A DNA stretch of 54,654 bases from an uncultured Marinobacter sp. GTDB lineage: Bacteria; Pseudomonadota; Gammaproteobacteria; Pseudomonadales; Oleiphilaceae. The number at the start of each line of letters is the position of its first letter. The stretch's first letter is position 1. The translations under genes were made by a program, and so were the position numbers. Shown in pieces: positions 38,052 through 44,874 of the stretch. The stretch lies in assembly GCF_913055835.1 (NCBI RefSeq), contig NZ_CAJXKQ010000031.1, positions 1-54,654 on the forward strand, given 5' to 3'. The notes beneath the pieces are model-generated. The model ran no database searches. It saw only the letters and a program-made list of their open reading frames with translations, and was not told where the DNA came from.

Positions 38052-38840
38052 ATGACGGACCTCACTTTGCCCCTGAATACCGGCCCGCTCGCCCAACTTA
38101 TTGATATGGGTGGCCCTGTGATGATCGTTCTGGTAGTCCTCGCTGTCATTGGCCTGGTTACCTTCGTGTATCTGGTGCTTCTCGGGGCCCTGTATGCGCC
38201 GCGTTTGTCTGGCCGGCTTAAAAAAACCGTAATGCAGTGTCAGAACGATCCGGCGTCGGTGCGACCATCTGATGTGCGACAACAGGCCGGCCGTTGGGGA
38301 CGGATGAATCCGCTGCAGCGACTTGTATCCGATACGATTGAGGCCATTCAGCACGGCCAGGATGATCGTCAGATTCGTGAAACCGCCGCGCGGGATGCGC
38401 AACATTCTCTCGAGCCGTTCGAGGCGCCCCTGAAAATTATCGAAGTAATCGCAGCCCTGGCGCCACTGCTCGGTCTGCTGGGAACCGTACTGGGCATGAT
38501 GGAAGCCTTCAGCGCCATGGCGGCTACCGAAGGCCGGGCCAACGCCACCCAGCTCAGTGGCGGCATTTACGAGGCCCTGACCACTACCGCTGCGGGCCTG
38601 GTGGTGGCCATACCCTTTGCCGCGCTGGCTGCCTGGATAGAATTCCGGCTGCGCCGCATCCACAAGACCATCAACAGCACCCTGGTTTCGATTCTCCATA
38701 TTGTGCCGGAACAGACTCTGGACGCCGTTGAAGCCGACTACCGGTCACCGGAACGCCTGCACAACGCCAAAGCACCCGACGAAGAGCCCGAACGTTACTC
38801 AACTAACCGGGGTCAGCGATTCGCCCATGCAACTGGTTGA
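38052..38840 (+). CDS. exbB: ExbB/TolQ-family proton channel
   Basis: Inner-membrane proton-channel subunit that energises TonB. 262 residues, with three membrane helices (about 17-40, 133-155 and 178-200). The conserved TM2-TM3 segments read APLLGLLGTVLGMMEAF and ALTTTAAGLVVAIPFA. The ATG at 38052 is preferred to a TTG 15 nt earlier. It overlaps the first exbD by 14 nt. Fur box upstream. Confidence 0.9.
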   Translation: MTDLTLPLNTGPLAQLIDMGGPVMIVLVVLAVIGLVTFVYLVLLGALYAPRLSGRLKKTVMQCQNDPASVRPSDVRQQAGRWGRMNPLQRLVSDTIEAIQHGQDDRQIRETAARDAQHSLEPFEAPLKIIEVIAALAPLLGLLGTVLGMMEAFSAMAATEGRANATQLSGGIYEALTTTAAGLVVAIPFAALAAWIEFRLRRIHKTINSTLVSILHIVPEQTLDAVEADYRSPERLHNAKAPDEEPERYSTNRGQRFAHATG

Positions 38841-39222
38841 ACCAAGGCCGAGTCGCCCGATACCGATCCGGATCACGCCCCTGATCGATGTGGTCTTCAT
38901 ACTTCTGGTGTTCTTCATGCTGACCACCCGGCTGCTGCCCGTGGACTACCTGGAACTTGCAAATAATACCTCCAGCCGCAGCCCGGTCACTGGCGAGCCG
39001 CTGCCCGAGCTGACCGTTACTGCCAATGGCAGCGTGCAATGGCAGGGACAATCCATGGCCATCGACCAGCTTGTGAGCGAGCTGGGAGACGCCGGTATCA
39101 CCGAAGTAAACCTCGCGACAACTGGCGACACGCCTCTGGGAGCCTTCACCAGAGTGCTCAGCGGCTTGACTGAGCAGAATATCGACACCCACTGGAAGCG
39201 GGCGAACGCACAGACACCATGA
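38827..39222 (+). CDS. exbD: ExbD/TolR-family protein, first copy
   Basis: 131 residues with a single N-terminal membrane helix. ITPLIDVVFILLVFFMLTT carries the Asp essential for proton conduction (LIDVVFILL). The start at 38827 is chosen to fit the family N-terminus; it overlaps exbB by 14 nt and the next gene by 4 nt. Confidence 0.9.
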   Translation: MQLVEPRPSRPIPIRITPLIDVVFILLVFFMLTTRLLPVDYLELANNTSSRSPVTGEPLPELTVTANGSVQWQGQSMAIDQLVSELGDAGITEVNLATTGDTPLGAFTRVLSGLTEQNIDTHWKRANAQTP

Positions 39223-39629
39223 GCGATCTGGTTCCACCTCCCTTCACCTCCGGCAAAACCCTGATGGAACGCGTGGAAGATGCACTTCTGCCGTTGATCA
39301 ACCTGGTGTTCCTGCTGCTGATGTTTTTCATCGTGGCCGGCCAGTTAACCGACGACCCGCTGCCGGAACTGCCCGCCACGAGTCAGGCAGAGGACCAGCA
39401 GTCGCCCCATGCGGACATGATTGTCAGCGCAGAAGGCGAGTGGAAGGTGAATGGCGAGCTACTCGACAGGGAATCTCTGGTTGCCAGACTGCCAAAGCCT
39501 GTCGAAGAGCAACCCCTGAAAATCGCCGCCGCCGAGAGCATCACCATGGCAGATCTGGAGGCACTCTTCCGGTTGCTTGAGGAAGCCGGATACCGGGACA
39601 TCCTCCTGTTGACGGAGCCCGGCCAATGA
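39219..39629 (+). CDS. exbD: ExbD/TolR-family protein, second copy, Asp replaced
   Basis: 136 residues with the same topology and periplasmic domain as the copy before it. In its membrane helix the segment reads [19 protein letters not shown], so the proton-carrying Asp (LID in the first copy) is Asn (LIN). It may therefore be a structural or regulatory partner rather than a proton carrier. It overlaps both neighbours by 4 nt (ATGA). Operons with two exbD genes are known, for example in Xanthomonas. Confidence 0.87.
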   Translation: MSDLVPPPFTSGKTLMERVEDALLPLINLVFLLLMFFIVAGQLTDDPLPELPATSQAEDQQSPHADMIVSAEGEWKVNGELLDRESLVARLPKPVEEQPLKIAAAESITMADLEALFRLLEEAGYRDILLLTEPGQ

Positions 39630-40342
39630 TGCGGCAACAACCGCCTTTCCGGTGGGCACTTCTGCTGCTGGCATTCGTGATCACCTTTGTTGCTCTGGTC
39701 TTCGCAGCTCCGGAAAAGAGGGTGGAGCTAAACACCCTGGGCGAATCCGCGGTAAACACCGCACCGGCCATCCGAATCAAGCTGGCCGGCGAACCAGCGC
39801 CGAAACCCGAGGCTGCGCCAGAACCGGAGCCAAAGCCGGAACCCGAACCTGAACCTGAACCTGAACCTGAACCTGAACCTGAACCTGAACCTGAGCCGAA
39901 GCCCGAACCAGAGCCGGTAACGGAACCAACGCCCGAGCCAGAGGTCGCCGAAGACGTAAAGGAAGCGGAAACACCGACCGGTGAGCCGGCAGAGACGGCA
40001 ACAGAGGAGCAATCACAGGCGACCGTTCCGCTGCAAAACGCTGGTGTCAGATCAGAAGTGGATAACTACCTGTCCAGGCTCAGTCGCCATCTTGCCAAAT
40101 ACTATGAGTATCCCCGCAGGGCGAGGCGCCTGGGCCAGGAGGGCACCCCCGTGATTGTATTCGAGTTTAGAAGGGACGGATCCCTGGTGGCCCACAGCCT
40201 GAGAACCAGCTCCGGCCATCAGCTACTGGACGAGTCGGCGCTGGCTATGCTGGAGCAGGCGGCGCCTCTGCCCTCAGTGCCAGAAGCGATTGCGGGACAG
40301 AAATTCCGCTACGCCTTGCCCGTGCGCTTCAGGCTTCGCTGA
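39626..40342 (+). CDS. tonB: TonB-family protein with PE repeat
   Basis: Energy transducer to outer-membrane receptors, 238 residues. N-terminal anchor helix at 9-28, then a long Pro-Glu/Pro-Lys spacer (about 50-115) that crosses the periplasm, then the C-terminal TonB domain (about 145-238) with the [20 protein letters not shown] motif. The spacer is encoded in part by near-perfect tandem hexanucleotides at 39841-39892. ATGA overlap with the second exbD. Last gene of the exbB-exbD-exbD-tonB operon. Confidence 0.9.
   Translation: MMRQQPPFRWALLLLAFVITFVALVFAAPEKRVELNTLGESAVNTAPAIRIKLAGEPAPKPEAAPEPEPKPEPEPEPEPEPEPEPEPEPEPKPEPEPVTEPTPEPEVAEDVKEAETPTGEPAETATEEQSQATVPLQNAGVRSEVDNYLSRLSRHLAKYYEYPRRARRLGQEGTPVIVFEFRRDGSLVAHSLRTSSGHQLLDESALAMLEQAAPLPSVPEAIAGQKFRYALPVRFRLR
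39841..39892 (+). repeat. Tandem hexanucleotide repeat in tonB
   Basis: About eight copies of a GAACCT unit (with one or two edge variants) encode the Pro-Glu spacer. In-frame slippage would change the spacer length two residues at a time without breaking the protein. Confidence 0.9.
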
Positions 40343-40387
40343 ACCGTGGCCGCGCTGCGCCAGGTTGCAGCAACGGTTGATGGTCAC

Positions 40388-40402
40388 GCACCGATCGGGT
40401 GC
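40388..40402 (+). promoter_or_regulatory. NtrC-type enhancer palindrome
   Basis: GCACC-GATCG-GGTGC is an exact match to the GCACC-N5-GGTGC core of NtrC sites. Its centre is about 108 nt upstream of the -24 element of the sigma-54 promoter at 40502, the usual enhancer distance. Confidence 0.7.
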
Positions 40403-40501
40403 GCAAGACCATAGATCGCCTTTTCTGCCGAGCCAGGCAATCACTCTTTGCGAAATCCTACCCTTCTGATTTAGATACTGTTTTTTGGCAGCCCGCCAAT
40501 C

Positions 40502-40517
40502 TGGCACAGTCTCTGCA
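40502..40517 (+). promoter_or_regulatory. Sigma-54 promoter of nirC
   Basis: TGGCACAGTCTCTGCA: GG at 40503-40504, exactly ten bases, then GC at 40515-40516. 11 of the 12 fixed consensus positions match in sense (only the first T of TTGCA and the last G of TGGCACG differ slightly). Start of transcription expected near 40528. Confidence 0.8.
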
Positions 40518-40527
40518 CTTTCACAGA

Positions 40528-40629
40528 CAGCGGAACCAATGTCGGTTCTGTTCACAGCGACAGATTCATTCAGACGACGGCGTCTACCTGTTCCTGCAGA
40601 TTGCAGGCATCAGGTAACGCCGTTTTTTT
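40528..40629 (+). promoter_or_regulatory. nirC leader: hexaloop hairpins and terminator (ANTAR-type attenuator)
   Basis: Hairpin P1 (40531-40550) has a 7-bp stem and the hexaloop AATGTC, with A at position 1 and G at position 4 as ANTAR proteins require. A second hairpin (40572-40585) has a 6-nt loop GACGGC. The terminator stem (about 40577-40623: 13 bp with one bulge and an internal 6-bp hairpin, then T7) overlaps the second hairpin, so the two are mutually exclusive. Fits NasR-mediated antitermination. Confidence 0.7.
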
Positions 40630-40678
40630 GTGGCCGTTTCAAAAGCCTGGCCATCCGATAGAAGTCAGAGGAAAAATT

Positions 40679-41527
40679 ATGTCTTACATCGTGCCTTCGG
40701 AATTCGTCACCAAAATGGTCGACGCCGGCGAATCCAAGATCTATATGTCAACCCGGGACACACTGATCCGGGCGTTCATGGCCGGCGCAATCCTCGCTCT
40801 TGCAGCGGTTTTTGCCATAACCGTCGCGGTGCAGACCGGCAGCCTGCTGGTCGGCGCCATTCTTTTCCCAGTGGGCTTCTGCATGCTCTACCTGATGGGC
40901 TTCGACCTGTTAACCGGCGTGTTCATGCTCACGCCACTGGCGCTGCTGGATAAACGCCCCGGGGTTACGGCGAAAGGCATCCTCCGGAACTGGGGCTGGG
41001 TATTCCTCGGCAACTTCGGCGGCGCACTCACCGTAGCCCTGATCATGGCCTGGGTCTTCACCTACGGTTTCAACACCGACCCGGGCGCCGTGGGCGACAA
41101 GATTGCCAGTGTTGGCAAGGAACGAACCCTGGGCTACGCCGAGTACGGCGCCGCCGGCTGGATGACCATCTTCCTGCGGGGCATGCTGTGCAACTGGATG
41201 GTGTCCATGGGCGTGGTTGGCGCCATGATTTCCACCACCGTACCCGGCAAGGTTCTGGCCATGTGGATGCCGATCATGCTGTTCTTCTTCATGGGGTTCG
41301 AGCACTCCATCGTGAACATGTTCCTGTTCCCCTTTGCAATCATGATGGGCGGTGAATTCTCGATCATGGACTACTTCATCTGGAACGAGATTCCCACAGT
41401 GCTCGGCAACCTGGTAGGAGGTCTTTCCTTTACCGGGCTGACACTTTACGCAACCCATGTGCGCACCGCACCCAAGCGCAAGATTGCAGAGGCCTACAAC
41501 GACGCTGCCCTGGCCCGCACCAACTAA
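40679..41527 (+). CDS. nirC: Formate/nitrite transporter family protein
   Basis: Pentameric-channel-type nitrite transporter of the FNT family, 282 residues, six membrane helices, with the pore motifs LFPVGFCMLYLMGFDLLTG and MGFEHSIVNMFLFPFAI. The ATG at 40679 follows AGAGGAAA; longer versions begin inside the leader terminator and are rejected. Control elements upstream (NtrC site, sigma-54 box, attenuator) place it in the nitrogen/nitrate regulon rather than in formate metabolism. A terminator follows. Confidence 0.9.
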   Translation: MSYIVPSEFVTKMVDAGESKIYMSTRDTLIRAFMAGAILALAAVFAITVAVQTGSLLVGAILFPVGFCMLYLMGFDLLTGVFMLTPLALLDKRPGVTAKGILRNWGWVFLGNFGGALTVALIMAWVFTYGFNTDPGAVGDKIASVGKERTLGYAEYGAAGWMTIFLRGMLCNWMVSMGVVGAMISTTVPGKVLAMWMPIMLFFFMGFEHSIVNMFLFPFAIMMGGEFSIMDYFIWNEIPTVLGNLVGGLSFTGLTLYATHVRTAPKRKIAEAYNDAALARTN

Positions 41528-41540
41528 GTCGGGTCTTCCC

Positions 41541-41577
41541 GCAACTCCGGCTGCCGCACCCGCCGGAGTTGCTTTTT
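41541..41577 (+). terminator. Intrinsic terminator after nirC
   Basis: Perfect 10-bp stem GCAACTCCGG (41541-41550) / CCGGAGTTGC (41563-41572) and T5, between nirC and the kinase-phosphatase gene. Confidence 0.9.
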
Positions 41578-41604
41578 CATTTCTCGCGAAGACGATACTG
41601 CTCG

Positions 41605-43329
41605 ATGGCCAGATCCCTTTCCATAACTGCCGGCCAGTACTCCGACGCCGGCACCAAGCCGGTGAACCAGGACTTCCACGGTCTATTGGCGCCAAAGGGC
41701 CACCAGCTGGTGACCAAGGGCATCGCCGTTGCCATCGCCGACGGCATCAGCTCCAGCGATGTCAGCCAGATTGCCAGCGAATCCGCCGTTGCCGGCTTTT
41801 TCAGCGACTATTTTTCCACCCCAGAAAGCTGGTCGGTGAAACACTCCGCCCAACGGGTACTGAGAGCCACCAACGCCTGGCTGTATGCCCAGACCCGGCA
41901 AAGTCAGTATCGCTATGACCGCGACCGCGGCTATGTCTGCACCCTGAGCGTTATGGTGCTCAGGTCTGCTACCGCGCATCTGTTTCATATTGGCGATACC
42001 CGCATCTACCGGCTTCATTCCAACCAACTTGAGCAGCTCAGTACCGATCACCGGCTCTGGCTCGCCCGGGACGAGAGCTGCCTGACCCGTGCAATGGGGA
42101 TCGGCGAGCAGCTGGACATTGATTATCAGAGCCTGCCAATACAACCCGGCGACACGTTTCTGCTGACCACCGACGGCATCCATGAACACCTGGACGAGAG
42201 AACCATGGCCGACATCATTCGGGAATCCATGGATGATCTGGACGCGGCCGCTCGCCGGTTGGCTATGGCGGCGCTTGAGCAGGGCAGCGACGATAACCTG
42301 ACGGCCCAGATCATTCGGGTCGACTCGGTGCCCTCGATGCGGGAAAGCAGCGAGTTGTTTCATGAGTTGGCAGGGCTGCCATTTGCGCCGGAACTGCAAC
42401 CGGGACAACGCCTGGATGGCTACCGGATTCTGAGACAGATTCACGCCAGCAGCCGTAGCCACGTCTACCTGGCCGTGGATGAGGAAACCGAAATCCGGGT
42501 CGTGCTGAAGATGCCATCAATCGAACAGCGGCACGATCCGGTCTATCTGGAACAGTTCTCCGCCGAGCAGTGGATTGCCCGGCGAATCAACAGCTCCCAC
42601 GTTGCACGGCCGTTCCGGTCAGACCGACAACCGAGCTTTCTCTACCAGGCCACCGAATTCGTGGAAGGCTGCACCTTGCGGCAATGGATGCTGGATAACC
42701 CGGCGCCTGCCCTCGAAACCGTGCGAAATCTCGTTGAACAGATCGGTAAAGGATTGCGGGCATTTCACCGGCTTGAAATGGTGCACCAGGACCTGAAACC
42801 GGAAAACGTGCTGGTGGATACCCATGGCACCGTCACGCTGATTGATTTCGGTGCCACGCGGGTTGTCGGGCTGGAGGACTATGATAACGGTGAGCAGACC
42901 GTTCCCCGGGGAGCAGCGCTTTACAGTGCACCAGAGACCTTTCTCGGAGAGCCGGGCAGTTGGTTATCGGACCAGTTCTCCCTGGGGGTGATCACCTACC
43001 AGCTGCTCACCGGCCAGCTACCCTATGGCCCGGACGTGCCCAAAATCCATAGTCGAAACCAGCTTCGGAACCTCAAATATCAACCGGTTCAACAGTTCCG
43101 GGAGAACCTGCCCCGCTGGGTCGATTGTGCCATCGAAAAAGCGGTTCTCCCCCAGGCCCACAGGCGCTATCCCGCGCTCTCGGAATACCTGTACAACCTG
43201 CGACACCCGCCCGCCGACTGGCACAGGCGTCAGCGGCCGCCTCTGATAGAGCGTAATCCTGTGGCCTTCTGGCAGGGTGTATCCGCGTTATTGCTCGTGG
43301 CATTGCTGGCAGCCCTCGGCCTCGGCTAA
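41605..43329 (+). CDS. PP2C phosphatase-Ser/Thr kinase fusion, membrane-anchored
   Basis: 574 residues. An N-terminal PP2C phosphatase (about 1-240; NQDFHG near 21-26 and DGISSSD from Asp46 are metal-site residues; DGIHEHLDE and GSDDNLTA follow) is fused to a Hanks-type kinase (about 255-540). The kinase has HQDLKPENV (Asp396, in place of the usual HRD) and DFG (414-416). A C-terminal membrane anchor spans about 554-574. The same fusion sits next to nirBD/nasA genes in Pseudomonas aeruginosa, so a role in nitrate/nitrite assimilation is likely; the substrate is unknown. It starts just after the nirC terminator with a weak ribosome site. Confidence 0.88.
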   Translation: MARSLSITAGQYSDAGTKPVNQDFHGLLAPKGHQLVTKGIAVAIADGISSSDVSQIASESAVAGFFSDYFSTPESWSVKHSAQRVLRATNAWLYAQTRQSQYRYDRDRGYVCTLSVMVLRSATAHLFHIGDTRIYRLHSNQLEQLSTDHRLWLARDESCLTRAMGIGEQLDIDYQSLPIQPGDTFLLTTDGIHEHLDERTMADIIRESMDDLDAAARRLAMAALEQGSDDNLTAQIIRVDSVPSMRESSELFHELAGLPFAPELQPGQRLDGYRILRQIHASSRSHVYLAVDEETEIRVVLKMPSIEQRHDPVYLEQFSAEQWIARRINSSHVARPFRSDRQPSFLYQATEFVEGCTLRQWMLDNPAPALETVRNLVEQIGKGLRAFHRLEMVHQDLKPENVLVDTHGTVTLIDFGATRVVGLEDYDNGEQTVPRGAALYSAPETFLGEPGSWLSDQFSLGVITYQLLTGQLPYGPDVPKIHSRNQLRNLKYQPVQQFRENLPRWVDCAIEKAVLPQAHRRYPALSEYLYNLRHPPADWHRRQRPPLIERNPVAFWQGVSALLLVALLAALGLG

Positions 43330-43400
43330 AGCGGGCATTGCCCGAGCAATTTCTTGCCCCGCCAGCAATCCCTCGCCTGGCATTCGGGCGCGAGATTGCC

Positions 43401-43416
43401 TGGCACGCCCCGAGCA
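43401..43416 (+). promoter_or_regulatory. Sigma-54-like promoter, distal, upstream of hcp
   Basis: TGGCACGCCCCGAGCA: perfect TGGCACG and exact GG-N10-GC spacing, with GAGCA in place of TTGCA. Expected start near 43427. Confidence 0.5.
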
Positions 43417-43464
43417 GCCCCGAGAAAAACCATAGGCTACTGTTTTAAAAGGCATTAATTCTTC

Positions 43465-43480
43465 TGGCACAACCTTTGTA
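43465..43480 (+). promoter_or_regulatory. Sigma-54-like promoter, proximal, upstream of hcp
   Basis: TGGCACAACCTTTGTA: good -24 and TTG at -12, but T replaces the invariant C of the -12 GC. Expected start near 43491, 54 nt before the gene. One of the two tandem boxes is probably the real one. Confidence 0.45.
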
Positions 43481-43544
43481 ATGAAAGTCGGCGTCCAGGG
43501 AACACCCCGGGGACACGATTCATTCACAAGTCATGGAGCAGACT

Positions 43545-44063
43545 ATGCCAACTCCTTGTTATATCAGTATCGAAGGCCAAACCCAGGGTAACATCACTGC
43601 CGGTGCATTCACTTCCGACTCCGTCGGCAACATCTACGTGGAAGGCCACGAAGACGAAGTGCTGGTGCAGGAATTCAGTCACGTTGTTACCGTACCGACC
43701 GATCCCCAGTCCGGTCAGCCATCCGGTCAGCGCGTGCACAAGCCGTTCAAGTTCACCTCCGCCCTGAACAAGGCCACCCCGCTGATGTATAACGCCCTGG
43801 CCTCCGGCGAGATGCTGCCCAAGGTCGAGCTCAAGTGGTACCGCACCTCCGTTGAGGGCAAGCAGGAGCACTTCTTCTCTACCATCCTCGAAGATGCCAC
43901 CATCATCGACATCAACTGCAACATGCCCCACTGCCAGGACGCCGGCAACGCCGACTTCACCCAGCTGGTCACCGTTTCCCTGTCCTACCGCAAGGTAACC
44001 TGGGAGCACGCGGTTGCTGGCACTTCCGGTGCTGACGACTGGCGTTCGCCGATCGAAGCCTGA
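43545..44063 (+). CDS. hcp: Type VI secretion tube protein Hcp
   Basis: Forms the hexameric-ring tube of a type VI secretion system and is itself secreted. 172 residues, a normal Hcp length: MPTPCYISIEGQTQGNITAG at the start, then DSVGNIYVEGHEDEVLVQEF, the Hcp signature. The ATG at 43545 is chosen for GGAG at 6-nt spacing; an ATG 12 nt earlier is possible. No other T6SS gene is in the window, so this is an orphan copy. Tandem sigma-54-like boxes upstream and a strong terminator downstream make it a self-contained unit. Confidence 0.93.
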   Translation: MPTPCYISIEGQTQGNITAGAFTSDSVGNIYVEGHEDEVLVQEFSHVVTVPTDPQSGQPSGQRVHKPFKFTSALNKATPLMYNALASGEMLPKVELKWYRTSVEGKQEHFFSTILEDATIIDINCNMPHCQDAGNADFTQLVTVSLSYRKVTWEHAVAGTSGADDWRSPIEA

Positions 44064-44082
44064 TAGGCCGGTGCTTTCCAAT

Positions 44083-44115
44083 CAACGGCCGGTTTTACCG
44101 GCCGTTGCTGTTTTT
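44083..44115 (+). terminator. Intrinsic terminator after hcp
   Basis: Perfect 10-bp stem CAACGGCCGG (44083-44092) / CCGGCCGTTG (44098-44107), 5-nt loop, then T6 shortly after. Confidence 0.95.
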
Positions 44116-44172
44116 ACCCCAGCCCGAGCAAGAGGTATCATCGCAACAGTCCTCACCCTTACTGTGCGATCC

Positions 44173-44874
44173 ATGGACAACAACGACATTCTGCAACTTG
44201 GCAAACTGATGTGCACCGTCACCCGGAACTGGCTCTGGCAACCGGCAGAGCAGTGGGTCCGGGAACGTAATCCGGGCAGCGTCCTGCGTTGCCGGGTTGG
44301 ATCGGGCCAGGCCACCTACCACCGTTACGATTCACGCGATCGGCAGCACCTGATTACCTACGGCGCCCGTATGATTGCCGCCAAGCATCAGCCGGAGACG
44401 GCCAGCGGTTGGCTGTCGGGCCGGGAAATACGGAAACGGGGGTACTTCGGTGGGGAACTGAGCACTCTGAACCTGCTGGCACACACCTGCTGCCACGAAT
44501 TTGCCCATCTCCTGCAGCAAAGTGCCGGACAGCGATATCGGGGATCAGTGCACAACCGCCATTTCTACACCATTCTCGATGAGTTACACGAGAGCGGGGC
44601 CGCGCAAGCGACCCGTGAGGCCCTGGCAGAGGGAGCAGAGGAACAGGGCCTGGCACTAGCCGATACGCCTTTCGAGCCTGTGGATACAAGGCAACAGATG
44701 GCCCACTGGCAGGTGGGCGATACCGTACGATTCGGTACCGGCCGGCGGGAACTGCACGGCCAGATTATCCGGGTCAATCGCAAGACCTGCACTGTGGACG
44801 GTATCGGGCACTCACGAGGGGTTCGTTACAGGGTGCCCGTGCAGATGCTGAGCCCGCTTACACCGCCTCGGTAG
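44173..44874 (+). CDS. SprT-like zinc metallopeptidase-fold protein
   Basis: 233 residues. HEFAH at 108-112 is an HExxH zinc motif preceded by two cysteines (TCCHEFAH), within an SprT/WSS1-like domain; a further His occurs in VHNRHFY. A C-terminal segment of about 70 residues (HWQVGDTVRFGTGRRELHGQ) looks like a small beta-barrel (SH3/KOW-like). The ATG at 44173 is the best start; upstream sequence overlaps hcp and its terminator. The 3' end overlaps nasA by 17 nt on the opposite strand. Function unknown; SprT relatives act on DNA-bound proteins. Confidence 0.78.
   Translation: MDNNDILQLGKLMCTVTRNWLWQPAEQWVRERNPGSVLRCRVGSGQATYHRYDSRDRQHLITYGARMIAAKHQPETASGWLSGREIRKRGYFGGELSTLNLLAHTCCHEFAHLLQQSAGQRYRGSVHNRHFYTILDELHESGAAQATREALAEGAEEQGLALADTPFEPVDTRQQMAHWQVGDTVRFGTGRRELHGQIIRVNRKTCTVDGIGHSRGVRYRVPVQMLSPLTPPR

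Noticed and set aside
39841..39892. CRISPR-like short repeats
   Set aside because: Tandem six-base units without spacers, coding for the TonB Pro-Glu region.
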